Of a stretch of 64,000 bases of DNA, positions 25,960 through 36,150 are shown one piece after another. The position numbers and the translations under genes are program-made. The DNA is from Microvirga brassicacearum. Lineage in GTDB: Bacteria; Pseudomonadota; Alphaproteobacteria; Rhizobiales; Beijerinckiaceae. Numbering within the stretch: the first letter of the stretch is position 1; each line of letters begins with the position of its first letter. The notes under the pieces are model-generated. The model saw nothing but the letters and a program-made list of their open reading frames with translations, made no database searches and was not told the origin of the DNA. The stretch lies in contig NZ_VCMV01000001.1 in NCBI RefSeq assembly GCF_008757455.1, forward strand, positions 1-64,000. Reading direction: 5' to 3'.

Positions 25960-28035
25960 TTGATTTCGATTGTGCTTTACGGCCGGAACGACAATTACGG
26001 CTACAATCTCCATAAGCGCGCGGCGCTCAGCCTCAACTGCATGGCGGAAGTTCTCTCCGATCCCGCGGATGAGATCCTGTTCGTCGACTACAATACGCCC
26101 GACGACTTCCCGACTTTTCCTGAGGCGATCCAGGATACGCTCACCGACAAGGCCAAACGTCATCTCCGGATCCTGCGCGTTCGGCCCTCTGTCCATGCGC
26201 GTTTCGCGTCGCGCACGCATCTTGTGGCGCTGGAGCCGGTAGCCCGTAACGTTGCGGTTCGTCGTTCGAATCCGGCAAACCGGTGGATCCTGTCGACCAA
26301 TACCGACATGGTCTTTGTCCCGCGCAAAGGACAGTCTCTATCAGAAACTGTTCGAGATCTCCCCAAGGGACACTACGGAATTCCGCGCTTTGAAGTCCCA
26401 GAAACGCTCTGGGAGTCCGTCGATCGTCTGAACGCACGTGCCGTAATCGAAGCCTTCGATCGGTGGGGATGGGATCTTCATCTGAACGAGATCGTGGCTG
26501 GCATGTCGCCATTCTTATTTGATGGGCCAGGCGACTTCCAACTGATGGAGCGCGCGGACCTTTTCGCCTTTCACGGTTTTCATGAGGAGATGTTGCTCGG
26601 CTGGCATGTGGACGCAAATATCGCGAAGCGGTTCAGCATGGTTTACGGGCATGTTGGCGACCTGTCGGCCCAGATCTTCGGTTACCATTGCGACCACACG
26701 CGGCAAGTGACGCCGGCGCATCGACGCGATGCCGTCGAGAATAATCCAGAGGAGTTCTTTCACCGCGTCGAACGGCCAGAACTGCCAGAGCAGGCGGAAT
26801 CTTGGGGCTGTCCCGCTGATGAGGTGGAAGAGGTGCGGCTTGAGGGAGCGACTGGCGGCGTTTTTATAGACACCCTCAATGCCTTGCTGAAGACACCACT
26901 CTCCACGCCACTGCAGCGCTCCTATACTCCAGATTTTTATGATCGCTGTGGATATGCGCCCGAGCACGTGCTGCCATTCTTGATTGATCTCTTCGCGAGC
27001 ATGCCGCGCACCTGCTCCGTTGCTTGGTTCGGTCAACGGGGCCGGATGTTTGAACTGTTCGTGGAGGCTTGGGCCGGCCTTGGTTTTACCTCTCCCATTC
27101 TCATAGCGGGCGAACTCGCCACACTCGGAAATTTGGAAGGCGAGGCGCATGTGAACCTCCTCACGCTTGAGGAGGTTGAAGCAACTGCCGATGCGTTCAT
27201 ATTTGACTTTGCTCGCGAGAATGGTGAGCCGCTCATTCCAGTCCCCCATGAGCACGATTGGCTCCTCGCGCGAGCCATGCTTAGTTGCTTCCATAGATTG
27301 GTCGATGCTGAAGAAGAACGGCAACGGCAGAAGGAAATGCCCCGCCGCTTTATTGGAATCAATGCGATCCACAATCGGTTTGAACGGGCGTTCAGTAGCC
27401 ATATCAACGTTGCCCGCACACCTTTCAGCGTGCGCATTAGACACGGCTTTATCAATCCACCAAATTTGGATGAGGCGGGAGTAGAATGGCTGCCGAATAT
27501 GCTCCCCGGCACCGCCGGCGTCAGGGACGGTAAAATAATTCGTTCCCGCAGCAACACAGCCGGTCACGTGACTTACGGCCCTTACGCGCACCCGCTGCCT
27601 GGCAAGTACAAAGTTTCCATAGACCTTGAATACGATAGGATCAGCGCTCCTGGAGAAAACGGGATTGAACAGGCGGTGCGACGCGTCCTTGGCAACGTCG
27701 GAAATAGATTTCCATATGGTCCGGTCGATTGGAAGAAAAGTGCCATGTCCGCACAGCGGCTCGATGTAAATATCGAAATTGCGGCCGGCGACGACGTCAT
27801 CACCAGCCTTCAGCTTAATGGCATTGACGTTGCAACCTCATCCTACAGTTTGGTTTTTGATGTCGCGTCAGCACTTTCTATGAGTGGCACCCCTGATGCC
27901 ATCGAGGTGCGAATCCACTCAAATGGGGCAGCGGAATTCCGTGTAACACGTGTGGTTGCGCAGCGGCTTGGCCCACAAGCACCACTTTCTCATCGAATCA
28001 AACGTCTATCACCTGCCTTTTCCAAGGAGCACTGA
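25960..28035 (+). CDS. Large GT2-like glycosyltransferase with C-terminal beta-rich domain
   Basis: A 691-residue protein starting at TTG 25960 with GGAG upstream. The N-terminal ~230 residues look like a GT-A domain: MISIVLYGRNDNYGYNLHKR, EILFVDYNTP, and WILSTNTDMVFVP in place of a DxD motif, then GDFQLMERADLFAFHGF and HVDANIAKR. Residues ~300-500 are unassigned, and the last ~180 residues (GHVTYGPYAHPLPGKYKVSIDLEY, IAAGDDVITSLQL, FRVTRVVAQRL) look like a beta-sandwich glycan-binding module. It lies between the dehydrogenase and a methyltransferase in the surface glycan locus. The precise linkage made is unknown. Confidence 0.7.
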   Translation: MISIVLYGRNDNYGYNLHKRAALSLNCMAEVLSDPADEILFVDYNTPDDFPTFPEAIQDTLTDKAKRHLRILRVRPSVHARFASRTHLVALEPVARNVAVRRSNPANRWILSTNTDMVFVPRKGQSLSETVRDLPKGHYGIPRFEVPETLWESVDRLNARAVIEAFDRWGWDLHLNEIVAGMSPFLFDGPGDFQLMERADLFAFHGFHEEMLLGWHVDANIAKRFSMVYGHVGDLSAQIFGYHCDHTRQVTPAHRRDAVENNPEEFFHRVERPELPEQAESWGCPADEVEEVRLEGATGGVFIDTLNALLKTPLSTPLQRSYTPDFYDRCGYAPEHVLPFLIDLFASMPRTCSVAWFGQRGRMFELFVEAWAGLGFTSPILIAGELATLGNLEGEAHVNLLTLEEVEATADAFIFDFARENGEPLIPVPHEHDWLLARAMLSCFHRLVDAEEERQRQKEMPRRFIGINAIHNRFERAFSSHINVARTPFSVRIRHGFINPPNLDEAGVEWLPNMLPGTAGVRDGKIIRSRSNTAGHVTYGPYAHPLPGKYKVSIDLEYDRISAPGENGIEQAVRRVLGNVGNRFPYGPVDWKKSAMSAQRLDVNIEIAAGDDVITSLQLNGIDVATSSYSLVFDVASALSMSGTPDAIEVRIHSNGAAEFRVTRVVAQRLGPQAPLSHRIKRLSPAFSKEH

Positions 28036-28833
28036 ATGTCCACCGCAACTGTCGCCAATCTTCCCGGGATTGAAGACGTGCAATCCTATTGGGATCGCCG
28101 TCCTTGCAATGTCAGACACTCCACCCAGCCTGTCGGGAGCCGTGAGTATTTTGATGAAGTCGAAGCCAGGAAGTACTTTGTCGAGCCGCATATTCCTGGA
28201 TTTGCTGATTTTCCTCGTTGGAAGGGCAAAAGGGTGCTTGAGATCGGCTGCGGTATCGGCACGGATGCTACCAACTTCGCGCGGCAAGGTGCTGACTACA
28301 CAGCCATCGAACTATCAGCTGCGAGCCTGGAACTTGCAAAGAAGCGCTTTGAGCAGTTTGGTCTCAAAGGCTCCTTTCACGTCGGCAATGCGGAAGAAGT
28401 GGGCCGCGTCGTCGGTCCTAACAAGTTCGACTTGATCTATTCTTTCGGCGTTATCCATCATACACCTAACCCCAGGGCAGTTATTGAGAGCGCGCGTAGC
28501 ATTATCGCGACGGATGGCGAACTGAGGATCATGCTCTACGCATCGAATTCCTGGAAATCGATCATGATCGATGCTGGGTTTGATCAGCCTGAGGCGCAAA
28601 CCGGTTGTCCGATCGCATTCACCTATACCAATGACGAGGTACGTGAACTCCTGGACGGTCAATTTGAGGTAACCGAGATACGCCAGGATCATATCTTTCC
28701 TTATGTCGTCGAAAAGTATGTCCGCTACGAGTATGAGCCGCAGCCGTGGTTCAAAGCAATGCCAGAGGAGATGTTCGCATCGCTCGAAAAAGCCTTGGGC
28801 TGGCATTTGATGATTACTGCAAAACCGATCTAG
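28036..28833 (+). CDS. Class I SAM-dependent methyltransferase
   Basis: A 265-residue methyltransferase that starts immediately after the preceding stop codon (TGAATG). SAM motif I is VLEIGCGIGTDATNFARQG, followed by IELSAASLELAKKRF, IYSFGVIHHTPNPRAV and DGELRIMLYASNSW. Close relatives occur in O-antigen and secondary metabolite clusters. It probably methylates a sugar of the glycan built by this locus. Confidence 0.85.
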   Translation: MSTATVANLPGIEDVQSYWDRRPCNVRHSTQPVGSREYFDEVEARKYFVEPHIPGFADFPRWKGKRVLEIGCGIGTDATNFARQGADYTAIELSAASLELAKKRFEQFGLKGSFHVGNAEEVGRVVGPNKFDLIYSFGVIHHTPNPRAVIESARSIIATDGELRIMLYASNSWKSIMIDAGFDQPEAQTGCPIAFTYTNDEVRELLDGQFEVTEIRQDHIFPYVVEKYVRYEYEPQPWFKAMPEEMFASLEKALGWHLMITAKPI

Positions 28834-29324
28834 AAGAGGCGGGCCCAAGACACGGTATTAGTGCTGGAGCAATGGGGGCGCCCAAGCGGTGTTCTCCGCA
28901 TGCGAATGCTAGCCTCCCTATGTGAACGACCCATTCACCCAAGACGGGGCGCTGAGGGCCCCGGCTTTTCTGCTGACAGTCGTGTGCAGAACGTCAAGAT
29001 TTGACGTTCTGCGGAAGAGCGCGTGGGTAGGTTGGCACGCGAAATCATGTTACTAGTTCGGTGTGGTTGCCGGAAACCGACGTCCTCTGGAGCCGCTTCG
29101 AACGTGATCTGGGTGCATCGGTTTCACGGTGAGCTGGTAATAGGCCAAATGATGAGAAAAACCGGTCGGAGAGTATGCCGCGTGGCGGCAGGACGCAGGC
29201 GTTTGGGCGAAGAATAGCCGCTGAAGCTTTTAACAGAGACACTTCAAGCCCCTGATGCACGGATCGGGATTATAATCTGAGCGCACTGCCGAACTGGCGG
29301 GGCGCAGACGACGGCGGAGTGACA
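28834..29324. other. Intergenic region with a near-perfect hairpin
   Basis: About 490 bp without a convincing gene. The only structured element is the 12-bp inverted repeat described separately at 28986-29012. Confidence 0.55.
28986..29012. repeat. Perfect 12-bp inverted repeat
   Basis: GCAGAACGTCAA and its exact complement are separated by three bases (GAT). No T tract follows, so it is a weak terminator candidate. A regulator-binding palindrome or a small-RNA hairpin is equally possible. Confidence 0.65.
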
Positions 29325-29876
29325 ATGAGAGCTGATGCTGAAGTTTGGAAAATCCTCGACGAAGAGGTTGCCTTTGACGCTCCACCCTATTTGTCCGTCA
29401 CGCGTCAGCGAGTGCGCACCGATAGCGGCGTCGAGATCGACGATTATTGGCAGGTTCGCCTTCCCGATTTCGCGATCGCAGTTGCCGTTACGGACAAGAA
29501 CGAAATTATCACGCTCTGGCAGTACAAGCACGGCGCGCGTCGGCACGGACTCACCTTTCCGGCTGGCCATATTAACCCGGGTGAAGATGCCGCGACGGCG
29601 GTGCGGCGGGAATTGCTGGAAGAAACGGGCTATGAAACGGGCGCCGTCACCCCCTTGGGACGCTGCGCCGTCAGCGGCAATCAAGGCTGCGGGGAGGCGC
29701 ATCTGTTTCTGCTCACAGGCTGCCGTCGCGTCGCCGAACCTGATGCCGGGGACTTGGAAACGATGGAAGTGAGGCTCTTGAACCTCGAAGCGGTCGAGCG
29801 CGCGATTCAGTGCGGAAACATCGCAGTTCTTCCTCATCTTGCCGTATGGGCGGCCGCAAGACGCTATCTCGCCTAG
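29325..29876 (+). CDS. NUDIX hydrolase
   Basis: A 183-residue protein with a full Nudix box: GHINPGEDAATAVRRELLEE followed by TGYE (GX5EX7REUXEEXGU). It resembles ADP-ribose or nucleotide-sugar pyrophosphatases. ATG 29325 has GGCGGAG at a good distance. It lies inside the glycan locus, so hydrolysis of an unwanted nucleotide sugar is possible, but general housekeeping is equally likely. Confidence 0.88.
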   Translation: MRADAEVWKILDEEVAFDAPPYLSVTRQRVRTDSGVEIDDYWQVRLPDFAIAVAVTDKNEIITLWQYKHGARRHGLTFPAGHINPGEDAATAVRRELLEETGYETGAVTPLGRCAVSGNQGCGEAHLFLLTGCRRVAEPDAGDLETMEVRLLNLEAVERAIQCGNIAVLPHLAVWAAARRYLA

Positions 29877-29985
29877 GCTCCCTTTGAGCCAGACTGGACT
29901 GGGATCTGCCGCTCTGACCGATCCAAAACTGCAGTGGTACGTGCTGCCTTCGGATTGAAACGGCGCACGAGGAGAAAGCGAAAAA

Positions 29986-31944
29986 ATGTCGACATCCGCA
30001 GAACAGCAGCGCGTCTTTTCGCTTGTGCCGGGGGCGGCGCCGATCGAGCTTGTCGCATTCTATCCGGAATTTACCGACTATTACCCGGAGAGCGAACTCC
30101 AAACGAAACGGTGGCTCGTCCAAAATGCGGGGACGGATTGGGTGACACTCGATGTCGGTGCGAATGTCGGCGTCTATTCGATGCTGATGTCACGCCTGTC
30201 ACCGGAAGGGCACGTGCACGCATTCGAGCCGACGGCGACGGCGGAGTTGCTTCGGAAAAATCTTGCGGCGCAGGGCATCGGGAACGTCACCGTGCGTCAG
30301 GTTGCCATGGGCAACCAGGCGGGCATGCTCGACGAGTCGATTTATCGCATATGGGGAGCGGCGCCCGAACGGCAGCACTACGATTTCAACACGCTGGATC
30401 GGTTCGTGACGGAAGCCGGACTTGCGCGTGTCGATTGCATCAAGATCGACGTCGATGGCTTCGACCTCGAGGTCCTCAAAGGCGCGGAGAAAACGCTCGA
30501 GCGCTTCAATCCCTGGGTGATCATCGAACTGAATCATGCGCTTGCCACGCGCGGTCAGTCGGTTGGCGATGCGATGCTGTGGCTCCTGGCACGCGGCTAT
30601 AACAGCGCCCTGGTCCTGGACCAGGAGAATTTTATTCTGAAGCGCGAGCCTTCGGATACCGCGGGCCCGGCGGACCGCCTCTCGCTCACCTTCGATCGTG
30701 AGCCCATCCTGCTTCCACCCGTGTTCGGGCCCGGCGAACCATTGCCGGCGTTCTTCTCGCCTGTCGCGAAGCTGCACAATGGCGCCATCTCGGTTCCTGA
30801 CCATCCGCGGGCCCTCCAGATTCCGGGCCCGCGCTGGTCCTATGGTGCGTCCTGGTCACGCGAGGGCGCGCAGACGGCGGGCTCGATTATCGTGGAAGCC
30901 GAAATCGAGGTGTCGGCCGGTGCGGTCGGCCTTGGCTGTCTCGCGTCCGATCTCACCGTCTATGTCGGAAAAGAAATGATGATCCACGCGGCGCCAGGTC
31001 CGCAGATGGTTCGGCTTTTTGTGCCGCAGGCGGAGACGGTTGAAGCGCTGATGCTCCGAAACGTGACCGAAGGCGGAGAACCGGCGCGGGCCGAGATCCA
31101 TTCCGTTCGCGTCTTCACGGCTCGGCCGGCCGCAGTGACGGCCTCTCCGGTCCTTGATCCGCGCGTTCGTAGCTTCGATCTGAACGAATGCCTCGCCAAT
31201 GACGGAACGACTGCTCGGGACACGCGGCAAATCAGGATCGTTCCTGTCGGCGAACTGGGCGATGCACTCGACTTGAAGGCGCCCTATGTTCCTGAGAGGA
31301 TGGTCTATCGATATGGGATTGACCGCTTCAAGACGGAAGTCGATGAGCCCGGCATCTATCGGTATCTCTATAAACACCTGTCGCCACGCCGGCATCTTGA
31401 ATTCGGCACCTGGGAGGGATTCGGAACCGTGCTGTGCGCACAATCGTGCGCAGCGGAGATCTGGACCATCAACCTGCCTGAAGGCGAGCGCGACGAACAG
31501 GGCAACCCTCTCTACGGGCGCCAGGCCCTCGAAGGAGAAACGCTCAAGCCGGCCGAACACGGGCAGGCAGGCGATGCGGGTGAGCGCATCGGCTGGCGTT
31601 ATCGCGCAGCCGGCTTGTCGGATCGCGTCCATCAGATCCTGTGCGACAGCCGCGAGTTCCGCGCGGAAGAGTTTGCGCCCGAGTTCTTCGATACCATTCT
31701 CGTGGATGGCGGGCATACACCCGAAGTCGTCATAAGCGACACCGACAAGGCCATTCCCTTGCTGCGGTCGGGCGGCGTGATGATATGGCACGATTTCTGT
31801 CCCGATCCGGCGGCGCTTGCCGCGTCCGAGGCTGGTCAGGGCGTCATGCGCGCCATCGTCGACAATTACGATCGATGGCGGCCTCACTTCTCACAGGTGT
31901 TCTGGGTGAGGCCCAGCTGGTTGCTCATCGGCGTGAAAGCGTAG
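29986..31944 (+). CDS. Two-methyltransferase fusion: FkbM plus Methyltransf_24-like
   Basis: A 652-residue protein with two separate SAM-binding modules. The first (~residues 45-190) is FkbM-like: [52 protein letters not shown] central beta-rich part (~240-385: [19 protein letters not shown]...) resembles a binding module. The second (~455-650) is a class I methyltransferase of the Methyltransf_24 type: [48 protein letters not shown] and [12 protein letters not shown]. It may place two methyl groups on one glycan. It ends 25 bp before the NAD synthetase gene. Confidence 0.82.
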   Translation: MSTSAEQQRVFSLVPGAAPIELVAFYPEFTDYYPESELQTKRWLVQNAGTDWVTLDVGANVGVYSMLMSRLSPEGHVHAFEPTATAELLRKNLAAQGIGNVTVRQVAMGNQAGMLDESIYRIWGAAPERQHYDFNTLDRFVTEAGLARVDCIKIDVDGFDLEVLKGAEKTLERFNPWVIIELNHALATRGQSVGDAMLWLLARGYNSALVLDQENFILKREPSDTAGPADRLSLTFDREPILLPPVFGPGEPLPAFFSPVAKLHNGAISVPDHPRALQIPGPRWSYGASWSREGAQTAGSIIVEAEIEVSAGAVGLGCLASDLTVYVGKEMMIHAAPGPQMVRLFVPQAETVEALMLRNVTEGGEPARAEIHSVRVFTARPAAVTASPVLDPRVRSFDLNECLANDGTTARDTRQIRIVPVGELGDALDLKAPYVPERMVYRYGIDRFKTEVDEPGIYRYLYKHLSPRRHLEFGTWEGFGTVLCAQSCAAEIWTINLPEGERDEQGNPLYGRQALEGETLKPAEHGQAGDAGERIGWRYRAAGLSDRVHQILCDSREFRAEEFAPEFFDTILVDGGHTPEVVISDTDKAIPLLRSGGVMIWHDFCPDPAALAASEAGQGVMRAIVDNYDRWRPHFSQVFWVRPSWLLIGVKA

Positions 31945-31969
31945 TGGCGGAACGAACGGACAGGCCGGA

Positions 31970-34054
31970 ATGACGATGACAAACTTCTTCAATCTTCATC
32001 AGCACGGCTTCGTACGCGTCGCTGCGGGAGCGCCGCGCGTGCGCGTTGCGGATCCGGTGTTCAACGCCGAGCGAACTCTCGAGATGACACGGAATGCCGC
32101 CTCACAAGGCGCATCCCTTGTGCTTTTTCCGGAACTCGGCCTGAGTGCATACGCAATCGATGATTTGCTGCAGCAAACGGCGCTGCTGGAGGCAGCCGAA
32201 TCCGCAGTTAAAGAACTTCTCGATGCGACTCGCGACCTGTCATGCCTCATTTTTATCGGCGCGCCGGTGCGCGCCGGCGGACGGCTCTACAATGCGGGGC
32301 TCGCCTTGCATCGCGGTCGTCTGCTGGCGGCGTTTCCAAAGACCTATCTGCCGAGCTATCGCGAGTTTTACGAGAAGCGCCACTTTTCCCCGGGTGGCGG
32401 TCATGTCCCGCCCGTCTTGCGGTTCGCCGGACAGGAAGCGCCGTTCGGCAGCGACATTCTGCTTCGCGCCGAGGATGTTCCGGATTTCATCGTGCATGCC
32501 GAAATCTGCGAGGACGTCTGGGCACCTGTCCCGCCAAGCGTGGCCGCGGCTCTCGCAGGTGCGACGCTGCTCGTCAACCTATCGGCAAGCAACATCACTG
32601 TAGGCAAGTCGGAATACCGTCATGCCCTCTGCAAGGTCCATTCGGCGCGTTGTCTTGCCGCCTATCTCTATTCGGCGGCGGGGCAGGGCGAGTCGACCAC
32701 GGATCTCGCGTGGGACGGCCAAGCGATGATCTACGAGAACGGCGCATTGCTTGTCGAGGCCCAGCGCTTCGCGCGCGAGCCGCAACTGATTTTCGCAGAT
32801 GTCGATCTCGAGTTGCTGCAGCAGGAGCGAATGCGGCAATCGTCATTCGGTGACGCCGTCGATTTCAATCGTCCGCCGACGCCTTTCCGTGAAGTCACTT
32901 TCCGCGCCGATCCTGAGCGAGGCGGTGATCTTGGATTCAGGCGGAACATCGCACGCTTCCCGTTTGTACCGGCCCAGTCGGCACAGCTTTCGGAACTCTG
33001 CTACGAGGCGTACAACATCCAATCTCATGGCTTGCGGCAGCGATTGGAAGCGACGGGCGTGAAGCGCCTCGTCATCGGCGTGTCGGGGGGATTGGACTCC
33101 ACGCAGGCGTTGCTCGTCGCCGCTCATGCGTTCGATCAGCTAGGCTTACCCCGGAGCGATATTCTCGCCTATACGCTGCCTGCCTTCGGCACGAGCGACC
33201 GTACGCGCGCAAATGCCTGGGCTCTCATGAAGGCATTGGGCGTCACTGCGGCTGAGATCGACATGACCCCGGCGTGTCGACAGATGTTAACCGATATCGG
33301 CCATCCCTTTGCAAAGGGCGTGCCCCTGTACGACATCGCCTTCGAGAATGTCCAAGCCGGGGCGCGAACTTCGGTACTCTTCCGACTAGCCAATCAACAC
33401 AATGGAATCGTGCTCGGAACTGGCGATCTCTCGGAACTCGGCCTGGGATGGTGCACGTACGGCGTGGGCGATCACATGTCGCATTACAACGTCAACGCCT
33501 CGGTATCGAAGACACTGATTCAGCATCTGATCCGCTGGGTCGCGAACGAGGACATCTTTGGCACGGTGGCTCGACCGATCCTGCTCGACATTTTGGATAC
33601 GGAGATCTCGCCGGAACTGATCCCTGGTGACCAGAGCGAGGCGCCGGCTCAACTCACCGAGGACCACGTTGGCCCTTATGCGCTGCAGGACTTCAACCTT
33701 TTCTACACGATCCGCTATGGATTTCGCCCTTCAAAAATCGCGTTCCTGGCGTATCAGGCTTGGCGCGATGCAACCACCGGGGAGTGGCCGCCGCACACGC
33801 CGGAGGCGAAAAGACGGGCATACGATTTGGCGGAAATCGCCAAGTGGCTTCGGGTCTTTGTCTATCGTTTCTTCACCACCAGCCAATTCAAGCGTTCGGC
33901 GCTGCCCAACGGTCCGAAGGTCAGTTCAGGCGGTTCCCTGTCTCCTCGCGGCGACTGGCGGGCGCCGAGCGACGGGAATGCATCAACCTGGCTTGCGGAC
34001 CTCGAGAAGATCCCCCTCGAAAGCCCTCTAGGAGCGAGAGAATGTCGCCCGTAG
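31970..34054 (+). CDS. nadE: Glutamine-dependent NAD+ synthetase
   Basis: A 694-residue two-domain enzyme that converts nicotinate adenine dinucleotide to NAD+ using glutamine. The N-terminal nitrilase-type glutaminase has its triad in [13 protein letters not shown] (Glu), [16 protein letters not shown] (Lys) and [11 protein letters not shown] (Cys). The C-terminal synthetase has PP-loop [34 protein letters not shown] and the end signature [17 protein letters not shown]. All key residues are present, so it looks like a genuine NadE of the long (actinobacterial-type) class rather than a sugar amidotransferase. Its place inside a polysaccharide locus is unusual. Confidence 0.93.
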   Translation: MTMTNFFNLHQHGFVRVAAGAPRVRVADPVFNAERTLEMTRNAASQGASLVLFPELGLSAYAIDDLLQQTALLEAAESAVKELLDATRDLSCLIFIGAPVRAGGRLYNAGLALHRGRLLAAFPKTYLPSYREFYEKRHFSPGGGHVPPVLRFAGQEAPFGSDILLRAEDVPDFIVHAEICEDVWAPVPPSVAAALAGATLLVNLSASNITVGKSEYRHALCKVHSARCLAAYLYSAAGQGESTTDLAWDGQAMIYENGALLVEAQRFAREPQLIFADVDLELLQQERMRQSSFGDAVDFNRPPTPFREVTFRADPERGGDLGFRRNIARFPFVPAQSAQLSELCYEAYNIQSHGLRQRLEATGVKRLVIGVSGGLDSTQALLVAAHAFDQLGLPRSDILAYTLPAFGTSDRTRANAWALMKALGVTAAEIDMTPACRQMLTDIGHPFAKGVPLYDIAFENVQAGARTSVLFRLANQHNGIVLGTGDLSELGLGWCTYGVGDHMSHYNVNASVSKTLIQHLIRWVANEDIFGTVARPILLDILDTEISPELIPGDQSEAPAQLTEDHVGPYALQDFNLFYTIRYGFRPSKIAFLAYQAWRDATTGEWPPHTPEAKRRAYDLAEIAKWLRVFVYRFFTTSQFKRSALPNGPKVSSGGSLSPRGDWRAPSDGNASTWLADLEKIPLESPLGARECRP

Positions 34055-34067
34055 GCTGCGAGCAAGG

Positions 34068-35291
34068 TCACGCCGAGGCAAGGAGTTTCGCGGCCCTTTC
34101 GCCATAAGCTTTTTGTGAAAGGAAGCGGGTCGCGTGTGTTTGCGCGGCCAATCCGAGATTCCTCCGGAGATCGGGATCGGCCCGCAGGGTTCGCAGAGCC
34201 TCCGCGGCTTGTTCAACATCGGCGTCGGCCCAACACATGTCGGGATGCTCGTAGGTGTTTTGCGGATCGTGGGCGGGGACCAGCTTGTAACCCACCGGCA
34301 TACCTGTTTCGCGCGTCATGAAATCCGTATTGCCGGACCAGTCGGTCGCGATGACAGGCAGGCCCCGCAACATGCCCTCGGCGACCACGAGGCCGAAGCC
34401 CTCCGCGCGGTGCAGGGACATGACAACGTCCGATTCCGCATACAATGCTTCGATCTCGGCGAAATCCAGCATCTCGCCGATGAAAACCACATTGGAAGCG
34501 CCGCCCGCCGCGTCCTTCATCAGTTGGACAGCCTTGGGATAGGCGGAAGCGTTGGCGAATTTCACGATCAAACGAGCGCCCGGGTCGTCACCGAACGCCT
34601 GCCGAAAGGCCCTGATGGCGGCGCACGGATTTTTACGCTCAAAACTCGAGGCGATGTTGAGGATCACCAGGGCGGTAAAAGGGCGCCCATCGCTTGTGGC
34701 TTCTGGTCGGGGTCCTCCTGCCTGGGGAACCATAGGATGCGGGAGTATGTGGACAGGTCGGTCGCCGGTGATCGTACTGATCGCCTCCGCCGCAAACCGG
34801 CTCGGTGTCCAAATCTCATGCACAAAGGGCACGCCCAAACGCCAATCCTCCGGCATTCGTGGCAATTCCCACACCCAGTGGGCCACGATACGCTTGTCCT
34901 TCACAACCGCCCGACCAAGACGGAGCAAGGCGAGCGGCACAAGCGGGCCGCCGACATGCAGGAAAAGGCTCCCGGCGCCGATCAGGTTGCGTCCATCCTC
35001 GAAGTCAAAATCCGCGCGATTCTCATCGTAGAGGAGGGCACGTGTCAGATCGATTCCGTAGACGGATAGCCCCGCTTGCTTGAGCGCGTCGTGGCAGATT
35101 CTGGCGCCCTCTCCGAGTCCTGACGCCGAGCGGAGTGGCCCGGCCACGATCACCGGAGCGACCGCTCTCGCACCCGCTGTCACGCGGGGCGCGAGCCAGG
35201 CCGATCCGTGAAGGAGGGCAGCGCGTCTCGCATTGCGCGGCAATCGTTGCCAGACATGACGGTGAGCGAGCTTTAGCAGGGCGTTTCGCAT
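34068..35291 (-). CDS. GT4 family glycosyltransferase
   Basis: A 407-residue GT-B fold enzyme. The acceptor domain has PLRSASGLGEGARICHDALKQ, and the donor domain has ERKNPCAAIRAFRQAFGDDPGARLIVK, NVVFIGEM and the sugar-binding AESDVVMSLHRAEGFGLVVAEGM (EX7E-like). It starts at ATG 35291. It is the last gene of a leftward transcription unit that includes the ABC exporter, and convergent with nadE 13 bp away. Confidence 0.88.
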   Translation of the reverse strand: MRNALLKLAHRHVWQRLPRNARRAALLHGSAWLAPRVTAGARAVAPVIVAGPLRSASGLGEGARICHDALKQAGLSVYGIDLTRALLYDENRADFDFEDGRNLIGAGSLFLHVGGPLVPLALLRLGRAVVKDKRIVAHWVWELPRMPEDWRLGVPFVHEIWTPSRFAAEAISTITGDRPVHILPHPMVPQAGGPRPEATSDGRPFTALVILNIASSFERKNPCAAIRAFRQAFGDDPGARLIVKFANASAYPKAVQLMKDAAGGASNVVFIGEMLDFAEIEALYAESDVVMSLHRAEGFGLVVAEGMLRGLPVIATDWSGNTDFMTRETGMPVGYKLVPAHDPQNTYEHPDMCWADADVEQAAEALRTLRADPDLRRNLGLAAQTHATRFLSQKAYGERAAKLLASA

Positions 35292-35343
35292 CCATGCTCC
35301 ACGGCCGAGGACGAATACGCTCTCATGTTGATCAGATGGACCG

Positions 35344-36147
35344 TCAGGAGGCGAGCGTTGTCAGTTGCTGCGTGTCTGAGGGAGATGCCGGAGGCTCTCC
35401 CGTCTCATACTGCTTCAGCACTGCGTCTGTCTCACCTTCCATCACAATGGAGCCGCTATCCATCCAGAAGAGGCGTGTGCACCATTGCGCGAGAATCTGA
35501 GGCGAGTGGGATGCGAGAATGAGGATCTGCGAGCGTGATACGAAGCTGTCGACACGCTCGCGCGCCTTTTGCAGAAAGCGCCGGTCGCCAGCCATGATCC
35601 ACTCATCCATCAGAAGAATGTCGGGATGAGTTGCGGTGGCAATGGCGAAGGAGAGACGCATACCCATGCCGGCCGAATATGTCCGGACGGGCACGTGCAA
35701 GAACTCGCCGAGTTCGCTGAATTCAGCGATTGCGGGCGCGAGTTTTTCGATCTCCTTGGGATGCAGCCCCATGTAGAGGCCGCGCAAAAGGATGTTCTCA
35801 TAACCCGTCGCATCCGGATCGGAGCCAAGCCCGATGTTCAGGAGCGCATTGACGCGTCCTTCGACCTTGATGTCGCCCGACGTCGGCTCGTAGATGCCCG
35901 CGAGCACGCGCAGAAGCGTGCTCTTGCCGGCGCCATTGGTTCCGATCAGGCCGATTCGCTCGCCGTGCTCGATATTGCAAGTGACGTTGTTCAGTGCGTT
36001 GACGACGGTGTGCCCGCCATCGGTCGAGATCGTCCGCGACCGCGATACAGCTTTGCCTGCTTCCAACAGACTGCGCTTTAACGACCGGCTGCTGTCGCGA
36101 TAGAGAGGAAAGCGCAGGTTGATATTGGAAAGTCTAATGGACGACAT
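35344..36147 (-). CDS. Polysaccharide ABC exporter, ATP-binding subunit (Wzt/KpsT type)
   Basis: A 267-residue ATPase with Walker A GTNGAGKSTLLRVLAG, the Wzt-type segment GRVNALLNIGLGSDPDATGYEN, ABC signature TYSAGMGMRLSFAIA, Walker B DILLMDEWI and switch His in LILASHS. It lacks the C-terminal carbohydrate-binding domain of long Wzt proteins, so it resembles KpsT/RfbE-type exporters that do not read a chain-terminal modification. It pairs with the permease gene 3 bp upstream. Confidence 0.93.
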   Translation of the reverse strand: MSSIRLSNINLRFPLYRDSSRSLKRSLLEAGKAVSRSRTISTDGGHTVVNALNNVTCNIEHGERIGLIGTNGAGKSTLLRVLAGIYEPTSGDIKVEGRVNALLNIGLGSDPDATGYENILLRGLYMGLHPKEIEKLAPAIAEFSELGEFLHVPVRTYSAGMGMRLSFAIATATHPDILLMDEWIMAGDRRFLQKARERVDSFVSRSQILILASHSPQILAQWCTRLFWMDSGSIVMEGETDAVLKQYETGEPPASPSDTQQLTTLAS

Positions 36148-36150
36148 GTA

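Noticed and set aside
29023..29217. A 64-residue frame in the gap after the methyltransferase
   Set aside because: No RBS, no family, and composition unlike the neighbouring genes.
31970..34054. The NadE protein as a sugar amidotransferase
   Set aside because: All synthetase motifs, including the C-terminal signature, are intact, so true NAD synthetase is the better reading.
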